From positions 310,001 through 374,000 of the forward strand of contig JAHLKD010000032.1 in the NCBI GenBank assembly GCA_025526935.1: a stretch of DNA of 64,000 nt. Reading direction: 5' to 3'. Positions 1-11,983 of the stretch are shown one piece after another. The position numbers and the translations under genes are program-made. The first letter of the stretch is position 1, and each line of letters begins with the position of its first letter. This DNA comes from Cladochytrium replicatum (taxonomy: Eukaryota > Chytridiomycota > Chytridiomycetes > Cladochytriales > Cladochytriaceae). The notes under the pieces were generated by a model. The model worked only from the letters and a program-made list of their open reading frames with translations. It had not been told where the DNA came from and ran no database searches.

Positions 1-166
1 GGGTTATCCTTTGGGTTGTCTTTTTTCTCTTTGATCTGAGAGTTTTTTTGTCAATCCCTCTTCGTTCTTATTTATGGACTTGTATTTCATGTAATTATTC
101 CATGTTTGGCAGGTTCTGAGTAGCGATGGTGGCACTTAGTGGGAATGTGGTGTGGCTTGGTCCTTT

Positions 167-325
167 GAGTTGATGTGACCAATGTCTTTGACCACAGGTA
201 TGCCCACAGGCACTGTTCACTTGAATGTACGAGTTGATGTGACCAATGTCTTTGACCACAGGTATGCCCACAGGCACTGTTCACTTGAATGTACGAGTTG
301 ATGTGACCAATGTCTTTGACCACAG
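167..325. repeat. 64-bp tandem repeat, about 2.5 copies
   Basis: Copies begin at 167, 231 and 295, each opening with gagttgatgtgacc. The first two are full 64-bp units with no difference I can see, and the third stops after about 31 bp. Identical copies point to a recent tandem duplication. No conserved protein is encoded across it. Confidence 0.9.
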
Positions 326-3300
326 CATTCCCTGGTTGCCTGACCAGCTTGGGTGTAGTGTACAGCCTGTCTGATTATTAGGCATATACACACCTGGGAG
401 AACAGGTAATGGGGTAAGAGACGATTCCTTGAACTTGGCTTTCCTATGATGAATTGAAACTGAGACCCTGTCTGTGATTCTTCCAGTTGCAAATCGCGTG
501 CATGGGCATCTGGAAGTGCAATCATGTGGAACGCACGGTTGACCCACGGCTTGTACAATTCAGCTGGGGCCATGTCTCTGATTGTTGGGAGGTCATAGTC
601 CTTGGGATGCTGCTTCTTATACCTCATGCACAGCCCAATGAGTTACTTTCTGCCGCAAAGTTCTTCAGCGTAAACTTGAAATGGGACAGAGTTTTAGCTT
701 TGGTGGGGGAACTTGGCGTCATCGTTGGGCTGGTGTAAGGGTGCGCATGTGTCGAGCGGAGGTGTTCTGGTTACAATGTCAATGATTGAATATATCAAGG
801 GAACTGTTGATAAAAGTGGGATTCAGTAGTACAAATGTGTCAATTATTTAAACATACCATAGATTGTCCAGTTTGTTCAGATGACTTTGTCATTGAGTCT
901 GCGGGGGTTGTGCGGGAGGTAAGGGAACATGGAATTAAGCTGCTGACCAAGTACTTCCACAAACATATCCACAGTCTCGAAGTCGTCATCATTCAAGTCG
1001 TCATCTACCCCAAAGTCAATCTCATTGATCGGCACTCCGCCAGTGGGTCCTCTCTTTCACTTGAATCACTGACATTCTTGAAATTGTGCTTGTTGCCATC
1101 CTTGTTGCCATCCTCATCCTAACATCGCTGTACTCATTGCAGTCCGCATCACAGAGTGCATTGCAAACTTCTTCTCTGTCACCATGATAGTCTCACTGTT
1201 AGTGTTTGCACTCAATTGCGCAATAGTCTCCAATGTTCCGTTTTCTGCTGTTCTCGACGTCGTCCCCGCACGTCCTGCTTTCCTCTAGTCGCCAACTTGA
1301 TATGTCCGTCGCAATTCTGATCTCTCCGATGACAACGACCACAGAAGCCCCTCGAAAAAATTGGCAATAGATTCCCTGTATTTTTCTCGATTTTCTCGAC
1401 CCTCTGCAACCCTCCAAACTATCTGATAAAATTTTGAATTTCTCAACTCCAGTTCTGCCAAATCAGCGGCAATCGCACGGTTCGCACCACAGTTCGACTC
1501 CAAATGACTCAAAGCACAACATCACAGATTGCATTATTGCACACACACTCTCCCGATGCAAAACAACAACTCCAGACATGAACACACTATCTCCAGACAC
1601 AAAACAACGACGCCAGACATGATACAATGTCGCTCAACCACTCAACTCCGATTAAAAAGGCCCCCAAGAATTGCATCCCAGGAAGGCGCACCACTGTTGC
1701 AACTGCTGCTGATTGTGATAACAATCTTCAAGCAGGCTGATGTCTATAGAACTCCTGGTGATTTGTTTGTGTGTATTTGTGCATGCTCGCCTTACTGGTC
1801 TCTCCTGTGTTGCACTGCCACCAGCAGCATCCCAAATACAACGTGACAAAAATAAACGAAGAAAAAAGGAACTTTGCTTCCATAGCTCAATAAAAAACAC
1901 CCCGTAAATAAAACAAACACACATCCACAAAGAAAACAAACTCAAAGAAAATCTCTACCACTTGTCTTGACTGCCCACAAAAATCACACCCATCACAATT
2001 GACTCGCCACTCCATTCTCAATCATCTTCTCTGCAAGACCCTTCCAAATGGGCCTGACTGCTACAACGTCGTTTACACTAAGTTTTTCAAAGCAAGCGCA
2101 AACATTGGCCTATCGCTGCTTGGCTGATAGATTGGGGAAAGACCTCCATAGCCTCCACTTTGTGTACGTCACCACGGATCTTGGGACATTCATAAAGACA
2201 TGGTTAGAGAAATTGGTAGAGCATTGTTCAAGTATGAGAAATCCGGAACTCCATCATGGCGAAGAGAGTCAACAGCTGATACCACAGCTGTGGCAAAGGT
2301 GTTGTTGCGCTCCTCCAGGAGCTTACATTGGGGCATTTGAATTCAGGAGACCAAAGCAGCAACTGACTTTTCGAAATCCTTTGGGGCAATGTCAACCCTT
2401 CCCTCCGTCTGCTGCGGGGCCTACCATATTGTCATCGACATGATAAGAGAGAGCCTCGTCATTTGGCGAGTGACAATTTGAATGACTGGAATGAGGCAAA
2501 CATCTGCAATGACCTTCTCGTTGCCAATCTTGATGCAGGAATTTGACAAAGACGTCGTCCCACTCAACCTGCCTCTTCTTTGCCAGAGGAGTTCCCAAGA
2601 GAGCATCAATAGTCGACAGCAATCCTCTGAGCTCTCCTCTTCTGCCCGTGTTTAGAAGGCCTTATGCCATGATGAGAATCTAGATGCAATGAACATTCTT
2701 GACGTCTCTCACCTCTCTCACTGTCATTCTTGTTGCCACTTCCCCTCTCTGGTAGAGTTTGAATCAGTGCTGCCTTATCTCCCAAATTGATGTGATATTG
2801 CTCAACTGCAGTGTTGTTCTCATCCAAGTCCATGGGTTCCACATCTGCACTTGAAGTGGATGGTCTTGTCGGTGCACTTGGATCAAGATGTTTGGACATA
2901 AGCTATTTAGGAATGTCTTTGTTAATTAATGTAGAGGTGAAGAATTGAATGAGTCTTACCAAGTTAGGCATTGTCTAGGAGTTGTTATGGTGGTAAGAAG
3001 GCACAGATGAGACCTCTAGCAATGAAAAGGTTTATTGCTTGGACAAACCATAATTGTCCTTGCTGTCACTGCCTTCTTGGATGATTCCTCTCTTCCTCTC
3101 TTCCTCTTGCCCTTGAAGCCGTTCAGCTCCTGATCCAGCAAAAACGGCTTGTTAAGGTGGTTTGTCAACATGTTTTGATTCTCATTCTCCAAAGCATGGC
3201 CTCTTGATGTGTTTTTGAGCGTGGTTGTGACTCTCAGAGAAGTTGGAGAGGTTGGGTGGCATTTTGACAGCTTGATTCCTCCCAAACAGATCGGCAGACT

Positions 3301-5110
3301 CATCTTCTATCCCTATTATTTGTAGCCAACTCAACCTAATTTGTTCCCACTACCCAACCTGAGTCCACATCTCCGCAGTCCTGCCCATCATCCAGGATTG
3401 TTGGAGATTCAGAAATCCGGGGCGCCACTAGTGAGAAATGGCATTGAGAGGTAGGGAATAAGGAAGCCCAGTGAGTGAATAAAAAAAATTTGCTTGAGAA
3501 GAAGAAATTGCAGAAGTCCTTGGCTCATTTTGCATGAACAGTATAGGTGTTGCAGGAGCAAAACCACTCGCATAATTTCCTGATACCCACAGCTTGAGAT
3601 ATTCTTGAGCAATACATTGTGGCAACGTAGTCAGCCTCAGCGATTCCGGAAGCATGTATGTGAGAAGCAGAAAGAATTATATGCTTGGATTGATAACCTA
3701 CCAGTAACTTATCATGATCATAGAGAGCCAGCACAGTATTCACATCACTCACAATGTACGTCAAAATCACTCTCACACAGGGGAATGTAGGCAGTCTCCA
3801 CGTATCCTTCCCACTGCCAGGCTGCTGCTCCATGATCTGCGGGTAGTTTTCCAGCTCCTAGCAGTTTGGATGCCACAGTAGTTGGCGTGCAAGCGGGGAT
3901 TAAGCTTTCCTGTTGTGGGAGTAATTGATTAAATGATGAAATTTAGTTTTATTCTCAGTGAAGGCTTTTCGATGCGCACCTTTTGTCTGTTGATATGAGC
4001 CTTTGCTAATGGTGAATCAGACATGATCAGATAGGTGAAGGGCCCACTCGTACCTTGCTGTTTGAATTGCTCGTCGTACTTACTTTTAAGGCTGACATTA
4101 AGGTTGCGCCTGTTAGAAAACTTGATCATCGTTCATTACAGGTTCTATCACCGTACAGCTTCTGCTGTGAATCCCTGAGCAGCTGCTGAAACTAGAATTG
4201 ATAAACATTGAGATTGATCCATCGAAAATCAAGTGCTTCTGAGCCCAAATTATCTAGAGATTTAGAAAGCTTTGCTTCAGCTTTCTTCTGTTTCGCGGTG
4301 CTCTTCCGCCTAAATTTCACTGATGTAGTCAAACTTCAATAGAATTCCTTTATTTCACCAGTTTGAGTTACATTCAAAACAAGCTCATTCGCTCTTCCAA
4401 GTCGCTCCCTTGCTGCCTTGATCATCACGTTGTGATAAGCCCACAAGTTAAGTCATGATATAACTGGCTTACTTTCTTCCCCTGATGTTTGAATCACCAC
4501 TGTCATCAAATGATTTGTTATCTCTCAAGCTGAAACTAGTAAGAGTCTTGTCGGTGATGTCCTCTTCCTTGCTTGAGTGCCAAGGTTGCTATCGATTGTC
4601 TGACAACGGATCTATGCAACTGCATCTATGCACTCCGGAAACGCTCAGCAGGACTGACTGCAGTAGACGAACTCGTAGCTCCTGAGCGGCTGGTACGTTT
4701 CCTTTCTCCCCGTTGGGTTGTAACCATGTGAAAGTATATTACTACCAAAATGGGAAAGAATTTCTTTAACCGAAGAACCATATAAATTAAGAAACAGGAG
4801 AGTCTGGAATTAAGAGCAGGAATTTTTGGTCCTTTGAAGTACGGAACCAGCGTTCCTTGACCTGAATGGTGTATTTTACGAGTGGGGGCACCGCCTCGCC
4901 GTTCCCTCTTTCTTTGGGATGGCATTTGTATTTTGGGCTACACAGAGTTATTTTATTCAAAAAGATATGAATATTCCATTGGATTATGTCTTTAAATCAG
5001 CCAATCAATTAATGCATTTGTTTATTCGGGCTTGTTTATCAATGGTTTCCTAATCCGTGTGTAGAAGTTTGTGTCGGATCCGAAAGTTTCCCTGTGATTT
5101 AACCAGTTCA
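326..5110. other. gene-poor left flank, probably decayed repeat or transposon DNA
   Basis: I find no gene I can support in this 4.8-kb stretch. Reverse-strand reading frames look partly protein-like: around 480-627, at 2606-2899 (acidic, with MDLDENN), and around 3525-3833. Each is broken by stops and frame changes, and none joins its neighbours through plausible splice sites. I recognise no transposase, reverse transcriptase or helicase motif. Together with the tandem repeat at 167, the look is of old repeat DNA. A short-exon gene on the minus strand around 2400-2900 cannot be excluded. Confidence 0.4.
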
Positions 5111-7434
5111 ATGCCACAAAATTCTGAAAAGCAGGGAGGCCGTACTTTTGGGGTTTCTCTTAGAACCGCAATAGTGTTACTCGTTATTGTCAAGTATTTT
5201 GATAGATCAAATCTCTGTGATAAGTTTTTCACCAGAACTTCAGTGTCGCACTGGCCGCTGTTATCATCACCGTTATAGGTAGGCAGATCACCTTTTCCAC
5301 CTGGTTTTGTTGCTAATGTTGACTGAATACAGGGTTTATCTCTGCTCAAAAGAGCAACGATTTGGCAATCGATCGGAGTATGTAATCTGCTGTATTCGGA
5401 GAGCGTTCTGTAATCGAATTTCACGAAGGTATTACCACGATTGCGTCGCTCGCAGCTGCCCGTCAGCAGGATGCCTCAAGAATCATCAGCGACTATTTAG
5501 GTAAGAGCATCTTGCTGAATTTGCATGATTCTTAATGCCAATCCCCTCCAGGAGGCTATATCGATCGGGTTTGTGCATGTGCTAAGCGGTCTGTGCAATT
5601 TCTCAATCGAATTCTGCAGCTTTTTACGTTTGTAGTGGCCGTTTCAAGCTTGACAAAAAGTGGTACTCTTGATGTGCAGGATTTTGAGTACAACAACCCA
5701 ATGGAATGTCACTTCGTCTATTAACTTTTCAATTTTCCCGCAGTGGATTTGCTCCTGCATATTTACAAATCGCTACAACATATCGCAATGACTACATAGT
5801 AAGCTCGCGAGTTTTCGTACCACATTTACTGAAAGGCAAAAGAACGCTGTCTTCTTTGATAACAGAACCATGACTGGATTTGGTATCGGACCATTGAACT
5901 ATGATTTTGGAAACTTCAGTAAGAACTAGCTCATCTGATTTTTAATGTTCAAGGTGAAGCTTACCTCATTGGTAGAATACAATGCATCCAACGACAAATT
6001 GCAATGGATGTACACATACTTTGCTTACACAAATAAGACCTGCAACAAATGGTGCCCGGTGGTCAACACAAACTTTCGCCAGACTTATTGGTATTACAAC
6101 GAAACAACAAACGCGCCTGGAGATCTTGTCTTCCGTGTATGCAAACAGATGCTTCTATACTGTTTTGCGTAATCGAACTCGTCACCCGTATAATAGGGAA
6201 CTTCGGCGTTTTATCCTTGGACACGTCCATGGTGGAAAACAAGCCTCCCTTATGGAAGCGCCTTCCTTAGCCCTGCATATGTTGGAGCCGCCACTGGAAG
6301 TACCATCGGAAATCTTCTTAGTGCTCGACAAACACTGACCGTCAACATGTATGACCCCACCGGGACCATGGTCGCGGTGTCCCAGGTTACTTTCAGCATA
6401 GAGAATTTGTCAAATGTGCTTCAAAGTGTTCGTGCAAAATCCGGTGCGCTTAATTCTTTCTACTATGCTCTGGATACCAGCGGGCAGATCATAGCCTTGA
6501 CTGGAAAAAATATGACTGTAGATGTAAGGACAGTCGTTCGCATTGGCAATCACTGAAAAGTCGTTCTCATTTCTTCAGTTGATAATGTTCAAGTCACCCG
6601 TGGACAATCAGCTCTACTTCCGGAAAATATTTGACATACGCTATGAAGACTACCCACTTATCAATCTCACGGCCGCTGTGGTTTACAATTATGCAAACCA
6701 AAACTTGTCTTCTTCGTTCGCGGATGCGCAATTCACGATGGAAGATTATCTCTTTCAAGTGACATCTAAGCAAGTGTTCAATTATAAATACATCGTCATT
6801 TCTGGAGCGGTAAGCGTTCAGTATATTTCTAATGAAGGAGACAATACCCATGTCCTTTTGGACAACAGCCATCTGCCGACTACCTTGCGGATACTGCAGC
6901 GCTGAAGAGTCAGCTCCAGGATAATCTATGGTCTGCTCAACGTACCATCATCATAGTTGGTACGACGCTAAGGTGTATGATTATCAGCCGTTTTCTAATA
7001 GTCCTCTCTCTAGCTGTTGCAATCGTCGTTGGGATGGTGGGCATTTCGCTGACTTTTACCCACTTCTACATCAACCTCCCGTTGAAGGCAATTCTCCTCG
7101 CGATGTCGAAAGGTAATAAAAATATACTGGAATGGAACAGAATTCACACAAGGTTTAGCAATGAAGTTTGATTTCAGCTCCATTGCCGATGGGTCTGCCA
7201 GAAAGAAATCGATCATTCTGGAGATTGTTGAAACCCAGGATAGCTTCATGTCGCTAATGAAAACGTTTGCAGACGCTCTTCAAAGTAGGTTTTAGAAAAG
7301 AAAAAGCCTTACTTTTTCCTGAAATAGGAAACGTAGAAAACAGGTCGCTTGTGCGTGGCACCACCACCAATTCAAATGAAGTGAGCTCGAAAGGTCAAGG
7401 GCAGACAACAACGGCTCAGTTCTCACCAGTCTAG
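5111..7434 (+). CDS. two-TM receptor with extracellular dCache sensor domain
   Basis: The predicted membrane protein opens with MPQNSEKQGG and a hydrophobic segment ending near 5275. An extracellular region follows, then a second membrane segment around 6950-7075 and a short tail ending at the TAG at 7432. The middle has the hallmarks of a double Cache domain: an FYPWTRPWW stretch, then GSAFLSPAYVGAATG and a second small-domain strand YDPTGTMVAVSQV (about 6195-6390). In prokaryotic chemoreceptors and kinases such domains bind small ligands. About ten exons can be joined by GT..AG introns, for example 6526-6580 and 6809-6867. The first introns (about 5190-5470) are poorly resolved. The part after the second membrane segment is only about 85 residues and holds no kinase, cyclase or other output domain I recognise. 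The gene is real with good confidence; its ligand and partner are unknown. Confidence 0.75.
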
Positions 7435-7544
7435 CTCTACAAACTATATTTTAGAGTGGTCGGTACAAACCGCTATGACAATTGCCAAGTGGAAAATCTA
7501 TCGTGCAATAGTATATTTTGAATCAACGAAGCCATTCTCCCAAC

Positions 7545-8815
7545 TCAAAGTGATGCCTTCTGAATTTTGCACCTTCCCATTCCAAATAGGACGGCCAGTC
7601 GGAGTAGCCCTTCTCCGTCCCGGCGTAGTAGTGTGTATGATCTCCCATAGTAAGGGGCCAGCCATACCAAAGCCTTTGTCACAAAGTCAGGGTTCGGGAT
7701 GGACGGTGTTGAGACCGACCAGATGCGCCCATCCGCTCTTAATGGCTTCCTTCCCGGGCCGAAACCACTTCCTTGAACACCAGCTGTGCCTTTCCATTTT
7801 TGAGGTTTTGCTGTAGTCAGGGCAAAGTTTTCGGCGTCTTCAACATGAGCGAGTCCGTCGTTCACGCTTTGTCGGAAACTCTTTCAAGTAACCACCAGTG
7901 AGCTGAACCTTTGTAGGCTCCTTGACGAGAGGGATAAACTGGTTCAACTCACTTTCGTCTCTTTCTGGTCCATTTCCAAGGTCTGCCCAGCCCGGCTTAG
8001 TGAGATGGACATAGGCAAGTGGGTACTTTTGGGGATGGCTAAAAACGTAGGAAAGCTAGACGTAATCATCATCACGAACTTTGTGGAACCCTGCACCGGG
8101 AGAGAGTCCGATTCCGACTGTGGTAGCGGGGACGGCCTGCAAAGCAGCTTTGACAGCTTCCAGGAGGAACCTGGCGCGAACCGGCCCCCCGTATTCACCA
8201 AGTTTGTGTTTGAATGCAAGAACTAATCGATGAGATAGCCGTGAGCACCGTGGATCTCGACCCCCTCGAAGTCCGCGGTGTTGATGGCGAGGCCTGCAGA
8301 AGTTTTGTACTCCTGAACAGTCGCCTTTATTTCCGGCACGGTCAGAGGATGGCAAGGATCCTTTCGGAGCAATCCTCGAAAGAAGAGGAATATCCGAAGC
8401 TGAGACAACTGGTGAGGCATTATTGGGCTGGAATCGAGGGCTGGGAACCCTGCCGACGTGCCAAAGCTGTGCGTAGATGAATCCAGCTACGTCGTGGACA
8501 GCAGAGGTGGATTTGTGAGCGTACCCGTGTCCCGATACAGATGAAGGTGCCCTTAGGAATCAGGAGACCACCAGGGGTAGCGCGCTGATAATAGCAAAGC
8601 GCTTGACGATCATTTGCAATAGAGCCAGGTGCACGAGAGCGGGTCATCGTGCCAGACGACTCGGTGCCATTAATACAACATACAATTGCCATGCTCCAAC
8701 TTACGAAAGCGTCATGTCGCAAACTTTAATCGCCCTGAGCAAGGGAGGTGAACCTTCTGGCATTTTCAAGAAGACAAACTTTTCACCGGGGAGTGAACGC
8801 ATTGGGGTGCAATGA
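7545..8815 (-). pseudogene. decayed Old Yellow Enzyme copy
   Basis: This is a broken paralogue of the intact gene just downstream at 8856-10203, same strand. Matching blocks occur in order but in different frames: MTRSRAPGSIAND and CYYQRATPGGLLI (8560-8655), EVKATVQEYKTSAGLAINTA and EIHGAHGYLID (8223-8345), a GEYGG and LSPGAGFH region (8056-8200), and a C-terminal IPNPDF block (about 7690). Several frameshifts and internal losses separate the blocks. No single frame covers more than about a third of the family. Order and orientation indicate an ancestral tandem duplication. Confidence 0.85.
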
Positions 8816-8855
8816 ATATTCTCAAGTTTATTGTTTTTCATAAGTGTTTGATCCT

Positions 8856-10203
8856 TTACTCCGCCTGAGATTTGAATGCTTTTGCGGCCTCGGACTCGAG
8901 GTAGCTTGGCCAGTCTGAGTACCCTTTCTCATCCCCGCCATAGAAAAATTGTGTCTCGTCTGCCACGGTTAACGGCCATCCATACCACAATCTCTTCACA
9001 AAGTCCGGGTTCGGAATGAAAGGCTTGGCATACCCAACAAGGTGGGCTCTCCCGCTTTCAATCGCTGCTTCTCCAGCAGTGCCAGCAGATCCACCGTCGT
9101 TGAATACGAGATGTGCTCGCCCGGCCTTGATTGCCTCCTCCTTGTTGGCATAGGCGTCAGAAAACTCGATCGTTGCTTTTCCGGCCTTTTTCGCCTCTTC
9201 TATCGACTCATTCGCGTATCCCCCAGTCAAAAGCACCTTGGTTGGCTCTTTGATCAGGGGGAGGAATGTCTGCAAAGTGCTCTCTGCGTGAGCAGGTCCA
9301 ACTCCCGCACCCCATCCAGGCTCGGTGAGATGAATGTACGCCAGGTCGTACTTTTGCAGCTGTTGCAAAACGTAGGAGAAAAGCTCTACATACTTGTCGT
9401 CTTGCATCCTGTGGATTCCGAGCCCAGGTGAAAGCCGTATGGCGACCTTTGAAGCGGGTACAGCCTCAACGATGGCTTCGACAATCTCAAGCACGAACCT
9501 CGCCCGATTCTCGATCGATCCTCCGTACTCGTCCATGCGGAAATTGGTGCTTGAGTGCAAGAACTGGTCGATGAGGTACCCGTGAGCTCCGTGGATCTCA
9601 ACGCCGTCGAACCCAGCAGTATTGATCGCTAAATCAGCCGATGTTTTGTATTCCTGAACGATAGACTTGATTTCTGGGATGGTCAATGCACGAGTTTTGA
9701 GTCCATCTGCTTTTGACGAGATGAGCGGGATCTCAGAGGCAGATGGAGGAGCCGCGCCGTTCGGCTGGTACTTTGGGTTAGAAGTTGCTCCCACGTGCCA
9801 CAGCTGGGCGTAGATGTATCCGCCAACATCATGGACTGCTGATGTTGATTTGCGCCAAGCCAGTGCGTGTTCTTCCGTGATCAGACTCGGAACGTCATCG
9901 TAGCCGTGGCCAGTAACAGATGGCGGAGTCCCCTCAGAAATGAGAAGACCCCCGGGGGTTGCTCGCTGGTAGTAGTACAGTGCCTGCTGCTCATTCGCAA
10001 ACGAGCCTGGTGCACGCGAGCGGGTCATTGGCCCCATGACAACGCGGTGACTGAAATGGATGTTAATATTCGGTGTTCATAGTAGTGCTAAAAGCTCACA
10101 ATAGTGTCATGTCCCCAACTTTGACAGGACTGAAGAGACCTGGCAAGGTTGGGTGAGAACCCTTGAGGAAAGGAGGAAAAGCTGAAACTTTCGATGGCGA
10201 CAT
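8856..10203 (-). CDS. Old Yellow Enzyme / NADH:flavin oxidoreductase (OPR-like)
   Basis: FMN-dependent ene-reductase that uses NAD(P)H to reduce activated C=C bonds. Two exons: 10203-10100 and 10050-8856, joined by a 49-bp intron; the product is about 432 residues. Exon 1 supplies the family N-terminus (LFSPVKVGDMTL); the splice gives HRVVMGPMTRSRAPG. The active-site block IHGAHGYLIDQFL contains a His-x-x-His pair as in plant oxophytodienoate reductases, rather than the His-x-x-Asn of yeast OYE, and keeps the tyrosine. It is followed by DEYGGSIENRARF and the phosphate-binding LTGGYANES. Odd: between LTGGYAN and the final AKPFIPNPDF there are about 35 extra residues, built of three imperfect copies of an E-E/A-A-x-x-x-G-x-A unit (around 9060-9200). 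The protein is probably cytosolic. A decayed duplicate lies directly downstream. Confidence 0.9.
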
Positions 10204-10441
10204 TTCTGAACTTCGATCGAGCACGATTCGACAGGGTGGGATACCGGCGGATTTTAAGCATCGCGCACCCTCAAATTTTGGCTTTTGTAATCAACACATG
10301 GTGCAATGATGGCCGAGATGAAACAAAGCAAGAAAAAGGGAATTACAAACTCCGCAGTTCTGCAGTTTGTGATAAAAACTTCCTCTGGGTTCTTTGGCTT
10401 TGTCAGAAAAAATTAGTTGTATTTCGATGACAAAAAACATG

Positions 10442-11642
10442 CTAAAGCATTGATTTGGTCATTCTTCTGAGTCCGTCATCCAAGAGCAAAGTCACATCCT
10501 CAAAGCTCTTTTCTTTCAGCTTGTGCTGCAAATCTTTTCGTTCTGTACTGCGATTCGCCAACCCCAGCCATCCTTCGTCAAAGTATGCACCACTGTTTCC
10601 GACCACTAGTTCATCATCCGATGTAGAAACATAGAGAGTGGTGAGGGAACCTTCCTCTTCCGTAAGGAATTTACCATAAAGCTCCGCCTCGGCGCCGGAA
10701 ATACCAGCCTTGTCGAATATTTCTGTCGCTACCGCTCCAGGATGCAAGGAATACACCTGGGGAAATAATGAAGGAAGTTCGCATGTTGTAAGATCAGATG
10801 GTGTTTCTTCGATACGTACATTAATCCCATATCTCTGCAACTCTCGGGCACGACGTTTGGTATCTATCACCTATGCAGCATAACCATCAGACGACCGACA
10901 ATGACAGTTACAAGCAAAGAAACCTGAGCAAACTTTGAAAGGGCGTAGGGCCCGCCGAACAGCATCTACTGGTGTGCTCGTCTTGAATCTTCTTGTTAGA
11001 TTAAAGTCAATGTCCTTGAATGCGCGGTGCCATATCGAGCTGACGTTGAGAATGCGCACGGCTCCAGGAGTCCAACCCTCCTTCTCGGCAGTTTTCTTAA
11101 GAGTCGGTAGCAGCAGCTCGATCAAGAGAAAGTGGGAGAGGTAGTTTGACTGCCAACTGGTTGCGAGAAAGTAGTTGAGCGGGACAAAGCAGAACGAAAA
11201 CGGTTTGAAAAGACCCACATCACTTCAAATCCATCTTCCGTCGGTGTTTCTTGGGACAATGCTGTGCCCGCATTGCACACCAGAAGGTGCAGCGCAGGAT
11301 CGTCTCCGCACACCTCCAAGAATGTTTTTACAGCGTGTCGTACCGATGCAAGGTTGGCGTTATCGCATTGTACAAAGAACATGCCGTCGAAACCCGTTTC
11401 TTTGCGAACTGCATCGATAACTTCATTCGTCTTTGCGGCGTTTCTGCCCAGCACGAACAGTCGTTTCCGGCGAAGCTGTGCAAACTGCTTCACATTCCAT
11501 TTGCCGATTCCACTGCTACCACCTATCAAGAGTCTCATTAAAGCAAGTGTTGGATCAGGAATAATACCGGCGCACCTGTGATCAGGACGGTTTTGTTGGC
11601 GAGAGAGTCTGAGGGAGGGACATAGGACTGAAGAATTGACAT
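10442..11642 (-). pseudogene. short-chain dehydrogenase with catalytic YxxxK out of frame
   Basis: Close paralogue of the intact gene at 18249-19368. Exon 1 begins at 11642 (MSILQSYVPPSDSLANKTVL) and splices to the Rossmann motif ITGGSSGIGKWNVKQF. The CNAG motif and NVSSIWH (catalytic Ser) follow. At about 10955-10965 the frame breaks. The expected GGPYALSKFAQ, carrying the catalytic Tyr and Lys, is present in the DNA but in the frame shifted relative to PVDA just before it. In the open frame the same bases read PVDAVRRALRPFK. Downstream exons (VIDTKRRAREL, SLHPGAVATEI, the tail ending at 10442) are intact. Either the gene has lost activity by a small indel or the assembly has an error here. 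Orphan splice sites still allow a spliced but inactive product. Confidence 0.6.
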
Positions 11643-11983
11643 GCTCAGTCTTAGTCTCTCAGAGATCGGTTCTCTTGACTTTTGGGAAATGAAAGCTACT
11701 TATTAAGCGAAGATAATTCGCTGCCAACCATTGTCTCACCTTCCTGCTTATTTCAGCCATTCAGCCATTTGAAAATTTAACTCGTTCAGCATAACCGGTT
11801 GCACCAACCTCTCACTGTATCACCGGCTGCGTTACCTCAAGGAAATGATTTCCCTTTTATCGCTTTCTTGATCGTTGTCCAGCTGAGTCTGGTTCAGTAA
11901 ACACACTGGTGTTGTTTTGCGAATTTTACTTATTTACTGCCAACTTATTTGTTGTCAGCCATTAAGAAGGGTTTCATATGTCA
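11643..11983. other. intergenic, nothing seen
   Basis: About 340 bp between the 5' end of the dehydrogenase at 11642 and the 3' end of the polymerase gene at 11984. No open frame, RNA gene or repeat stands out. It presumably holds the dehydrogenase promoter and the polymerase 3' UTR. Confidence 0.5.
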
